From assembly GCF_047495875.1 (NCBI RefSeq), contig NC_092463.1:16364724-16428723 (forward strand): 64,000 nt of DNA. Reading direction: 5' to 3'. The notes beneath the pieces are model-generated. The model was not told the DNA's origin. It was given only the letters and a program-made list of their open reading frames with translations, and did not search any database. This document shows positions 15,301-27,382 of the stretch, in pieces (within the stretch, counting starts at the first letter, position 1; each line of letters starts with the position of its first letter). The stretch comes from Pithys albifrons albifrons. Taxonomy: Eukaryota; Chordata; Aves; Passeriformes; Thamnophilidae. The position numbers and the translations under genes were made by a program.

Positions 15301-18300
15301 AATTAAATTCAGTAATTCAAATTTAATACTTGTAACCTTTCATGGTAAATAAAATTTATCCTTCTTTAGAAAACTTCATTACTGTTCCTAAAGATTCAAC
15401 AAGTGACATGAATCTAGAAATTATGGTGATGGTATATGAGTAGTATTACCTTAAAATAGTAGGAGATAGTGCTAGGCAGATCATAAAGTGCAACTAATTC
15501 GTGCTTTGGTACAGTTGAGTTTCTTTAGAGCTGTAAAAGACCTGTGTATGTGACTGGTTTTTTGTGTGTATGACATTAAACTAAGCATGTGCAGATTGCT
15601 GACTTTCTCTTTCTACCAGGCAAGTGAACAAGATATTCTTAAATACCTGATTAAATGGGGAGAACACCAGTTGATGAAGAGAATAGCAGATCGAGGTGAG
15701 GATCCTTTAAGCCACACAGTACTAAACCAAATAACCCAAAACTTATGGAAGTTCAACTTTGTGGGTAATCTGTAATTTAAGGAGATGTTATTACTTTGTT
15801 CATAGTATAGTCAGTACTAAACAAATGCACCTGTTTCTTAGAAGTTTTTGTTCTCTAAAAAATGAGAACACAGGCATTCTGAGGGGTATGGGATTGTTTA
15901 GCCTGAAGAAGGAAAGGCTTTGGGGCGAATATTAGCAAAATCTATAATACCTAATAGAAGGAAGCAAAGAAAATAGAGCTACACTCTTCTCTTGGCACCT
16001 GGAACAATGTGAAAGGCATTTCTGAAATACAAGAAATTCTGTTTATAGAGAAGAATCTGAAGATGGTCAGACACTGTAACAGCTTGCCCAGAGTAGTTAT
16101 GGGATCTCCATCCTTGGAGGTATTCATATCCCAGCTGGATATAGTAAAGGGGCAATGTGCTGTTCTCTGCCTGGGTAGGTGTGGGAAGAGGGTGGGTGTT
16201 GTAACTGAACCAAACTTCTGGAGGTCCTTTCAGCCTCTATGATTGTCTGGTCTTAAGTCTGGTTGGTTTCCTGTTCTCTCAAAATTATTGTGCTTGTAAT
16301 TAATTCATCAAATTAAATCCTGCAGTACCTTTTACTTTTCTGTGCTTATGCAGGCTTCTCAAAGTAGTCTTATTCTGAGTTTACTTAGTGTCAACCTTTC
16401 ACTTCAGTTTATGTTTTACTAGAAAAATCTGTGGTGCTGAGAAACAAACCAAAAATGGCACCGGTTTTTTCCCTGAAGTAGATGTAAATGGCTTTTTATG
16501 GGCCTAGATGCACATTGTTGCTACAGTGGTATTTCCCAAATAAGAAATGCAAATAGCTTGTAATTCGTTCAGACTACAAAGTAGCAATCACATAGTACAA
16601 CAAGAGGAACAGAAAGGGAAGAACCTGTCTGTGTAGTGTGACTGCTGCCTTTGGAGGACTGTCCGTGTTTTTGAAATCCTGTTACTGCTTGCAATACAAC
16701 TGCTTTGTCATGGACCTATTTTATGAAATGCAACAAAAAGTCAGTTAAAAGGTGTGCTTATGGTGGTCTGAGTAAATATTAACCTATTTTCAAAACAATA
16801 TTTTTTAAGTGTTTGTCTAAGGGCACATTGGAAGTTAATGGAGCCAGTTAAACATTAACAGACCCGGTCTGGGATAGAAGCTGCTCCCTTGGAATAACTG
16901 CGTAGCTTCCTGCTCCGTGGCATTCATTAAGTAAACAGCCCACTTCTCTTTCCTGGGATCATCAGATAACATGATAAGCAAGAGCAGAAATAAGAGCTAT
17001 GTCAAGGTCTGTCAGATTAGGGCCAAATTTAGTCTAGTGATTTTGTCTGAATTCCTCAGTGACACTCCTGAGTTTGCACCTCTGAATACGTGGGGCTGCA
17101 AAGCATTCAGAGGTTGTTAATGAGCTGTGGCCAAAACTCGAGCTGCCAGAACCTGAGGAGTATGAGTATGTTTGACAGGTTTGCTAAAGGAGTGAAGTTA
17201 GTGGAATTCAGGTTGGACACAATACCTAAAATACATGTGAAGGCAGTGAACTGGGGAGGGAGAGTGACCTGAGTGTGTTGCATGTTGCATCTTGCAGTCT
17301 TTAGGAAGGTACCCACTCCTGGCACAAATAGGTGTCCTGTGACTGTGAGAGCAGTTTGAATGAGCTTGGCACGCTTGTTACTGAGCCTGCCTACACAAGG
17401 AGGCTAGAATAATGTATCCCAGTGGATTCTTCAGGCCTTAATTTGTAGAAAAGAAGTCTTTGAAAACTGGGGAAAGGGAGAGGAGCTACAGAAGGGAATC
17501 CCTGGGGAAACTGCTAGCAGGGAGGTGCAAATGTTTTCATAGTGTAGCTTTTGATAGGGCTTCACAAGTTTTACCCCGAACACTGTTTTTATTTTCTACC
17601 TGGCTTACACTTTGAAACTGGCAGCTGTGCCAGTCACCCGTGCTCATACAAACTGAACCTGTATTCATGGATGCTTCGTATCAGATTTTAAGGCATGAAA
17701 TAAAATCACAGAATCATCTAGGTTGGAATAGAAGTCCAAGGTCGAGTCCAACCTTTGACTGATTGCCACCTTGTCAGCTAGATCATAGCACTAAGTGCCA
17801 CATCCAGTTGTTAGTTTTGTGGAACAGTGCTGAGGAGCACTCTTGATTTAAAATGGAAATTTTCTTTCCTTTTCTATAACTTTCTGTGAGCCCTCTAACT
17901 CCCACTATCCTATTTAAGCTTTTTGATGTAAACTTAGCACTGCTCGTTTCTTCCCACAGAGCCTAATTTACTCAGTGGTACTGCTCACAGTGTGAATAAA
18001 AGAGGTGTGAAGAGGCGAGATCTTGACATTGAGGAGCTGAGGGAGATCCTGTCTCCACTTTTACCTTTTGTCCGCATCGAGCACATCTTACCCATGAACA
18101 GTGAAGTACTGAGTGATGCAGTAAGTCAGTAGTCTTGTACAGATACCATCTCTGGGTTCTTTGTACTTCAGGTGCTGCAGTGTTCATGTGTGGGTTTTTT
18201 TGCTTTAGTGGGTGTTGGTTTTGCTTGTTTGTTTTAAGGACTTACTTCTAAAATGTTATCATTGAGAGTAATTCATGTGTAACTCACTTTTTCTGATTAA

Positions 18301-21300
18301 ATTACCTATTCTTTAAATCTATTAGAAAGCTAAATCAGTGGTGTAAGAATTCAGTGTAAAAATGCATTTGTTGAAAGTTTTTACCATATTTATATTTAAA
18401 AACCCGTAAACCTCTTTCTTGATTCTTAAAGATGAAGAGAGGCCTGATTAGTACTCCTCCTTCAGACATGCTGCCAACATCAGAAGGTGGAAAGTCAAAT
18501 GCCTGGCTGCGGCAAAAAAATGCTGGAATATATGTGCGGCCAAGACTGTTCTCGCCATATGTGGAGGAGGCTAAGGTAATAGTCATCAACAACACTCGAG
18601 TGTTGTCAAATTGGAGTCATCAGGGGGTTCTGTAAACAGGGAAAGATTTTGGTATGTTTTGTCTTTTTACTTGTACTGGCCTAAAATACTAACATTTTCA
18701 ATTTAACAAGACTTACAAGATTGATCATCAGGCTCAAGTCTCTAGGACTGGTCAGAAAAATTTCAACAAAATTTTTTTTTGTCGAAATTGAAATGTTTGC
18801 GAGACAGATCTTGATGAAATTCCACCGGAAACAAAGCAGCGTTCTGAGGGAAACCTCCCTGGTTTCCAGCCAGTTTGCCGGCCCAGCTCCTCGGCAGCCC
18901 TCCCGGCAGGCGGATGGCAAGGTGAGAGCCTGAGAGTCCCAGTTTGCAGCTAGTCAGCAACTTTGGTGCCAGGTCTTTCAGGCTCCCCAGCTCCCACCAG
19001 AGCTGGGTAGAGAACTGCTATTCCACTCAGCAGAGGACTCTGATGTTTCATCTTCTTGTCTGAATCAGAACATACCCAAAAATCTTGTGATCTGTGCAAT
19101 ATGGAGTAAATATTTTGTGTCCAATTTGAGTGAAGTCCTTTGTGTGTCCCTCTCAGGCAGTAGCTCCCCTGTTTGATCTCTTGCATGAGCACTGTCAGAC
19201 TGAAGATCTTGTATCATCTCTCATGGTGACGTTTGGTCACAGAGTGGAGATGATGCCGTGTGGGGCAGGAACATGCCACGTTCTGTGTGACAGAAGTGTC
19301 ACTGCCTAATTCCACCACTTAAGGTAGCTCTGACTTAACTTGAGAGCCTGTGAGCCCCAGCAGTGCAGGTGACTGCAGAACAAGGGGATTAGGTGAAACT
19401 GTGTACATCCACATCACCTGCAGACTCTGACCACTGCCCTGGTGAATTCAGAGCTTTTGCCCAGTGCCTAAAAAAGAAAATGTTTTGTAAGCGTATGAGT
19501 TGTTGGCGTCTTCTTTGAGGGGAGGAAGAAATAAAACTAGTTTGCATTTTGGGCACAAAGGTTAGAGAACACCAAGTGGCACTAAACAGCAAAGGAAGAC
19601 TAGCTGGTTAAAATATTATCTTTATATCTTTGATTGATAAAACTAAAAAAATGTTAGAGAACGCATAATAAAAGCTTTTGACTCAGTTTTCAGGTATATG
19701 GTATAGGTGTGCTTTACTAGTTTTCTAAAGTAAAAGATGCATTCTTAAACACCCCCAACCTCCCACCCCCATCAGGATGCCTACTTGTTTCTGTTAGTTT
19801 CATACTGTGCTGTTAATGTTTTTGAAAGCATTTTTGGCTGTTTAACCTTACAGGGGAGACTCTTATGCTTAGTCCCTGGTAACTTTGTTTAAACTCTGAA
19901 TAGGAGAGGAGTATTACAAAATGCTAAAAATTGTGAGTGATTACTTTTTTTAGTCCCCTGGTAGCCTCCCATATTTTGAAATAAATCAATTTAACATTGA
20001 ATCAGAATCTCAAAAGTGTAGGCATAAATCCCTTCCTATTCTTTAAGATGTCTGAGGGGCACATGTTTCATTTTCAGACTTGTGCCTTCACTCGGTGGCA
20101 CAGAGAGTTGAGACCCACAGGCAGTAATTGCCTGAAACAAAGTCCAAAAGGTCTGGCCTTGAGAAGGTACTTCTAATCTGGCAGATACAAAATAAACAAA
20201 GCAGCCTTCCCAAACTTTATTCTCCTGCCTGCTCTTAGGTCTGAAACTCGACTATAACTGGAAAATGGAATAGAAAATGCTGAGGAAAAGCCAAGTACTG
20301 TGACCTGGAAAAGTTACTTTGATGTAGCCATTGCTAGACTTGTGTCCTCAGGACTGTGCTTGCAGCAGGTGGGGCTGTGTGTGTGTGCAGTGCCTTCATG
20401 AGAGCTCTGGTGGCTGTCGTTGCAGTCAGTGCTGGATGAGATGATGGTGGAACAGACGGATCTCGTTCGGTTGCGGATGGTCCGAATGTCCAACGTGCCA
20501 GACACCCTCTACATGGTGAACAACGCGGTGCCACAGTGCTGCCATATGATTACTCACCAGCAAGTCAGCACTAACCAGACCAGTCCTCCCTCAGTCATAG
20601 CCAATGAGATCCCAGGTAAGGCTGCTGATTGCTTCCAATGCCGATTGATCTCCTGTGAGGGCTGGGGGCTTGGGCCTGGGGGGAGTGAAGATCAGTTATT
20701 GAACGTATGGTATCCTCAGAGACTAGTGCTGCATCAGTAGTAGTCCCTTTGCTTTGGTCTGTTCTGAAGATGTTAACTGGTGTTGCATGGCCTAGTAACT
20801 AGTTCAAAAACGATCTGAAAACCTTGGACTGTACAACACTTGCAGCAGCCTGGCTCTTTGTCCTCAGAGTTTTCTACAGGATTCTCAATTTTCTACAACA
20901 CTGTAGAACAAGGAGTTGAACAAGGTGTGTAAGATTCAGGAGGCTGGAAAATAGCAAAATACTGATTTCTGTTAAAAAATAAAAGCCAAGGAACATAACT
21001 TATTGGGAACTCAGCTTAACTCAGTGTGCTGGAAAAATATTTGAAGTAGGCACTCAATATCAAAACATACCTATTTCAGTTTACAAAATCTACTTCAGCT
21101 TTGAAGTCAAGCAACTTCATTCTTTGTGTGGTAGAGTATATTTTTATAGACAAGTAGTTATGACCTCACTTGACTTCAGGATACTTAATGTAACATTCCC
21201 TGTAGTGAAGCCAGGAAAACATACACTAAATATATTTTGTCATATATGCATTTGATCTTTCGGTGTCAGACTGGCAGAATGTATCTGGTGGGATTCCCAA

Positions 21301-24300
21301 AGCTCTTCCTCACTTACCCCTGTCCCATTAATACTCAGTGTACATAGAGAATACACTGGTAAAACTTGGAACTGATGACAAGTTGTAAGGGTCAGTGAAT
21401 GTTTTGGAGGGCAGGATTAGATAGCTAAATGACTAAGATTTAATTTAAATTCAGTGAGGAAAGTGGGAAACACTGTGCTTATGCAGGTGTAGCCAGCTGC
21501 GTGCATGTGGGGTGGCTGAGGGAATCTCTGTTGAAAGCAGCCTCAAAGTCAACACTATGATTCCATAAGGAGCAATCATCGTGCTAAAATACAAAAACAA
21601 GTGTGCCACAAAACATGAGGTAATGGAGCATCGTGTGTAGCCCTTTAAATGGCCATAGTGGGTCAGGTCAAGGATTTGTCTGTCTAGCCTAGTATCTTTA
21701 TTCTAGCAGTCATTGGAAGTGAGTGCATAGGAAAGCATAGCAGAGAAAGCAAATAATTCCTTGTAAAATTCTGTGTGCTTTTCAATCATGAGCAGCTTGG
21801 AAATGTCCTGTGGTAGATGGCATTTCTGTGCAGTTAGTAATTTTAATTCATTGTTAGTCCGTGAGTTTATACAGTTGTTATAAACTTTTGGCATCAGTTT
21901 TTAGATTGAAGTATCACTCTTCAGTAGATATGGTTCATTTTGGAAGTCTAGAAAAGCAATTAAGAGCACCAAGGAAACAGGCGTCTTCCTCCCTCCACCA
22001 CTCCTGATTCCCTGCTTTGTAAACTTCTTGTGTATCAATTATGTCTCCCTTCAGTCAACCATGTTGAAAGGAAGTAGATAGGCTATTGTTACAGGTGTTA
22101 AAGCCAGGACAAAAATAATGAATTCAAATAGCTGCAAGAGAATGTGAGGTGTTAGAAGATTTGAAACACTGGTTAAAAGTTTTCTAGGAAACTTAGGGGA
22201 ATGGTTTTAGTCTGTTTGCTTCTTGTGATTGGGAGGAGACTTGGTAAAGCCTACAAAGACTTTCTGAAAACGTGTTTGATAAATTTGATAAAAGTACTAA
22301 TTGTTTGTCTAGAAACTCACAGCTGTGGCATCTCAGCAGTACATTACAGTACTTGGACTTGCCCCTATCCTCTACAGAAAAGTGTAAATATACTCACCGT
22401 GAACTGAATATAAAATATTTCATTATAAGATATGACTTTGATAACACTGTGCTTAATCTTAGTTTCCAAAGATGTTGAGAAAGGCTACAGATCCTCAGAG
22501 GTCTCCAATATTTTGCAAAAGTTCTCATGTTCTGAATAATACTGGCTCTGTTGTCAGGCATGAGACATCTTTACCAATCTGAAACGCCACTGCAGTTTGG
22601 TTCTGTACAATTTAATAGGTAGGAGTTATTGCCAGTCCTTTGATTTGAGCACAGATATGAGCTGTGAGCCTGGCCAATAGTTAGAGCACAGGAATTGTGT
22701 CCTGGTAACTGTCTGCTTTGCTTCGTTCTGTAATTAAGCAGAATTGATTGTTTTGCCAATGACTCTTTGCTAGGGTGGGCAGATGGAACCCACTTAATTT
22801 GAGGGGATTAAAGCGTGTACCAAATATATCACTTGTACAGGAATACATTGTAAGGCATAGATGGAGCACAGGAACTGCCGGGAGGGAGAGCTGGGCAGCA
22901 TCTTTTCCGTGCCCCTTGGGCTGGACTCAGAACAGGGGGTTCTGTACAGCTCGGCTGTTCTCCATCTGTCCCTGGCATCTCCTTATACCCACTGCCTGAG
23001 GACAAAATTCGCGTAAGTGCTGCTGGCAGCATGTCTTAGAGCTCTTTGCAGCACTGTTATAGAGTGAGTTCAGCCTGTGCTGAAGCCTGTTCTAGTTTCA
23101 GACCAGGTTCTGCAAATGGTTGAATTTCCTTACATATTTTCCAGTATCGGTTTGAATTAGAAATGCTGCAAATGAGAGAATTGTACTTTTTATGTTCATA
23201 ATCTTTCTTCCATGTGTTTCACCTGAATAATAGTGAAAAAAAACTGGAAACAAACCTTGGTTTGAGCAGATAGCACTTTTTAATGAAAAACTTCACATAA
23301 TTTTTATGCCTACTAGTTTGGAGAACTGCTTCAGACTTCTTAAATTTTTTTCCGTATGAGCAAAATGCTGGGTTTACACACATCTGGCTGCTAAACCATG
23401 ATTTTTCAGGAGAGTTTAAATGTGTGGAGGGTAGCATGGAGGACTTATTTCCAAGCCTTGAAGCCTGGTTAGAATGGGTTCTTTCCCCCTACCAGTACAG
23501 GAACTCCATTGATGCGGGAATATCGTGCACTACTTATCCTTCATAGACCAATGTAAACTTTGTGAAATAAGGACTAGTGTAGTTGTGTGGTGTTGGGTTT
23601 TCTCCTTCTCTGTAATGCAGATGTCTTTTTAAACTGCTCTTGCTGTATGATCTGTTTAATTTTTATGAGCTTTCATTACGGACATCTGGTCACGGCAATA
23701 TAAGCACTTGTAAAGCTGGGAAAGGATCAGATGCTAGGACTTACGTATCTGGATTTGTCTTCTCTGTGAGATGCACATATTCATGAGAACAGAAACAACA
23801 CAGAGAAACATCATTCATTGTCAAACAGCAGTAAGAAGTGGCATGAGAACGTTTTGCAACAGGATAAATATCCCAAATTACGCACAATCGTCTTTTTGAA
23901 AGTTTTTTTTAAAACTATTTCAGTATGGCTACATAAAACAACGTAATTTTAACAGGTTTTTGTTGGCTTACAGTTTGTGTAACTTTTGTAAAATGCACTT
24001 TCTCTCGTTGCATGCTCGTGTTATGATCTTGTGATTATAGAATTGCATTGGAGGTATGAAGTGTATGCCAAAAAAATCAGTAAATTCTTGGCCTGTACAA
24101 TTCATGAGGGAACATTCAGTTGTCATTTAATATATCCTGCCCCCACCTCAAATCATGGAATTCCTGCATCACAAGGGGTTTACAAAAAAAAGCTCTATTT
24201 GTGGCTCATTCTAGCAGAAGCTGGAAAAGTGATGTATGCTTTTACCATTTGTATGATGTGTGTTAACCCATGTGGCTTAATGATGCTCCATAGAGCATGT

Positions 24301-27300
24301 GTGAGTTGAACAGTTCGTGGCAGAATGTTTCTTAAAAAAAAATAAAAAAACCAAGCCCAGCCTGATGCTTGATTTTGCCTTCAGAATTGTAAACAAACTT
24401 GCTGTGTTCCCATTCAGACAGGACTCTCTATTACCACTACCCCATTCTCTGTTATCCTTACAGTTCCCAGTCTCCTGGTTGTGAAAGAGATGATCAAGCG
24501 TCTGCAGGAGCTGCGCCACACAGAGCAGGTGCAGAGAGCGTACGCCCTGAACTGTGGAGAGGGCGCCACAGTCAGTTACGAGATTCAGATCCGTGTGCTG
24601 CGGGAATTTGGGCTTTCCGATGCAGCTGCTGAACTTCTGCAGGTATGAAAACTTGCTGTGTGAGACCACAAATCGACTTGATTGTGTAGCTGCAATAGGA
24701 GTAGTCTCTGTGTGCACGTGCAGGTGCACAAGTGCTTTGAAATGCCTGCGTAACTGTCCAGGTGCAGACACAAGTTGCACTTCACAGACATGATATTTTT
24801 AAGGTGTAAATGCAATGGATAAATACTTCCCTCAAGAGTCATTGCCACTTAGTGCTCTTATGGACACTGATTTTGGGGACAAAAAAAATCTGAGGAAGTT
24901 GACAAGAACAGTGGAACCATAACTTGAAATCTAGATTATTATTTGTTCTTGAATCAGTGAGGAGAAAAAGTGGTAACTAATACTGTAGGTCTGGATGGTA
25001 TATATGAGGAGTGGGAAGACTGGAAATCCCACTTGTGTTTATACACTGCTTTTAAAAATGCATTTGTTGGTCAACTTACACAGTGAATATAATGCTTTAA
25101 TAAATCTGTATTCTGTGGTAGCTGTAGTCACCTTGAGCACTGATGAGGTTGTAGGTAGCACAACCAGGCAGTTACAGTGCTAGCCCATTCCTAGTTCAAA
25201 GAGTGTTAGTTCAGGAGATTTTTGCTAAATGCCTTCCTACTTTGTCTTGCTACATGCTGGGTTTTTTCATTTGCAGAATCCTCACAAATTCTTTCCTGAT
25301 GAGCGATTTGGGGACGAAAGCCCACTCCTGACAATGAGACAGTCTGGACGATGTCGTGTTAACAGCACGCCCACTGCAGAAACCATGTTTACAGAACTGG
25401 ACTCTTTTGTGGCCTTCCATCCACCATTGCCCCCTCCTCCACCTCCATACCACCCACCAGCAACTCCTATTCATAACCAGTTCAAAGTGGGCTGGAAACA
25501 AAGGATGCCAAGTCAACATCCCTCACGTTCCTTCTCTTACCCGTGTAACCACACACTGTTCCACTCCCGCACTGCCCCCAAAGCTGCACCGTCCATCTAT
25601 TTGCCTGGTGTTAAGGCAGCACCTCCTGACTGCACTAATACCACGGGTCTGGGGCGACAAACAGTGGCAGCAGCAGCAGCAGTGATGGCAGCTGAGAAAC
25701 AAGTAGTAAGTATTGTGATTTCTCCTCTTATCCCTATCTCTGGCCTCTTAAAGTACCTTAGAGAAGGAGCTGGAGGGAATTCTTATGATGAAGTAAGTTT
25801 GCTTTGTTAAATAAAAGAGCATCTTTGTTGGTTAGGAGAATATTTTTCTACTAAACTAGTTGTCAGTGTTCTTCGTTCCAAAGGCATCTCAGTCTCTGGG
25901 AGAATGAATGTTCCAGGAGCAGGAGCATTTTCAGAGGGGCTGGTGGCACGCATGAATCTCCTGAGATTATAGAATCATAGAATACCCTGAGTTGTAAGGA
26001 ACCCACAGGATCATCAGAAGTCCAGCTCCTGACCTTGCATAGGACAGCCCCAAGAATCACACCTGTACATGTGCCTGTACAAAAGACCATTTCCCTGGGG
26101 AGTCCATTCCAGTGCACAGTCTCTGGGTGAAGAACCTTTCCTAATACCCAGCCTTAATCTCTCCTAACTTGGCTTCATACTTTTTCCTCTGGTCCTGTCC
26201 CTGGTCACCAGAGAGAAGAGATTGGTACCTGCCCCTCTGCTTCCCATCACAAGGAAGTTGTAGAAAGCAAAGGGGTCTCCCCTCAGTCCCCTCTTCTCCA
26301 AGCTGAACAGACCAAGTGCTCTCAGCCACTCCTCATGTGGCAAGTGTGGTTTGCTCTACACTGAAACAAAGCATGAGCCAACTTCAGTTGTGGCCTGCAT
26401 GCTGTAATTCACAGGTAGACGTAGTGATGGTATTGGCTATTCACAGGTAAGTAGTCTGAACAGGTTCTCTGTATACATGTGTGAAGAAGGTGAATGCTTT
26501 GCAGCTGTGAAATATTTGAAAAGAAATAGGAAAGCAGAAGTTGGTGATTGCCAATACAAAGGGGTTTGTTATAACATTTAAAAGCAATCATTTTATAGTT
26601 GCTTAACTACAAGACGATGCAATGAAAACAATGAAATATAAGATACTGCATAAAGACATAGTTTTTTGAGAGCAAAAATAAATTACCAGATTCTTTATTT
26701 AGCATTTCCTGTACTTCACAAAGCTGTCACTACATAATTGTGTCACACTGAAAACCTGCACAGTAGATGCAGATTTTATGCTTGAGTTCTGAAAGAAACA
26801 TGGATTTTATTTTTTTCTCTTTAGCTGTTGTCTTAAATACATTGCACTTCTTTTTATATTTTTGGTTAAAATATTTAACTTCACGTTAGAAATATTTGCC
26901 ATTGTTTATTCAGGATGGGTTTTGTCATGTCTCTCATTTGATCAATACTGTCTTCCCTAGGGAAACCGTACAGTCATCTTTCTCACATTAGAAATATTTC
27001 TGCTGGAATGTTTCCATAAATACTGCAAGGAAGAACATAGGCTTAATATGGGGGATATTTTTGTGCTATATTCTTTCTGCAGTTTGCGAGTTATTAGTAA
27101 TCAATGATTAGTAAAATTCCTTTCATTATAAATAAATTCAAGTAGAAATTTTAACTCTCCTCTCTGGAAGGCTGAAATATGAGCTGTTCTGCATTGAGAC
27201 AAGCTTAGGAGTACGTGAGAAAAATGCCAGGCAACAACTTCCATGCACTTGGTGGATCCAGTGAGCACCATCACTGATGCTCCCCCAAGCCCTGAGGTTG

Positions 27301-27329
27301 TTGTGCACACAGGTACAGACAGATGGGCA

Positions 27330-27382
<53 letters not shown>

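Noticed and set aside
25250..25519. 89-codon minus-strand frame opposite the BTBD7 proline-rich exon
   Set aside because: A shadow of the coding exon; its Trp-rich sequence is the complement of proline codons.
27101..27376. Cys-Val repeat frames on the minus strand
   Set aside because: Translation of the AC microsatellite.
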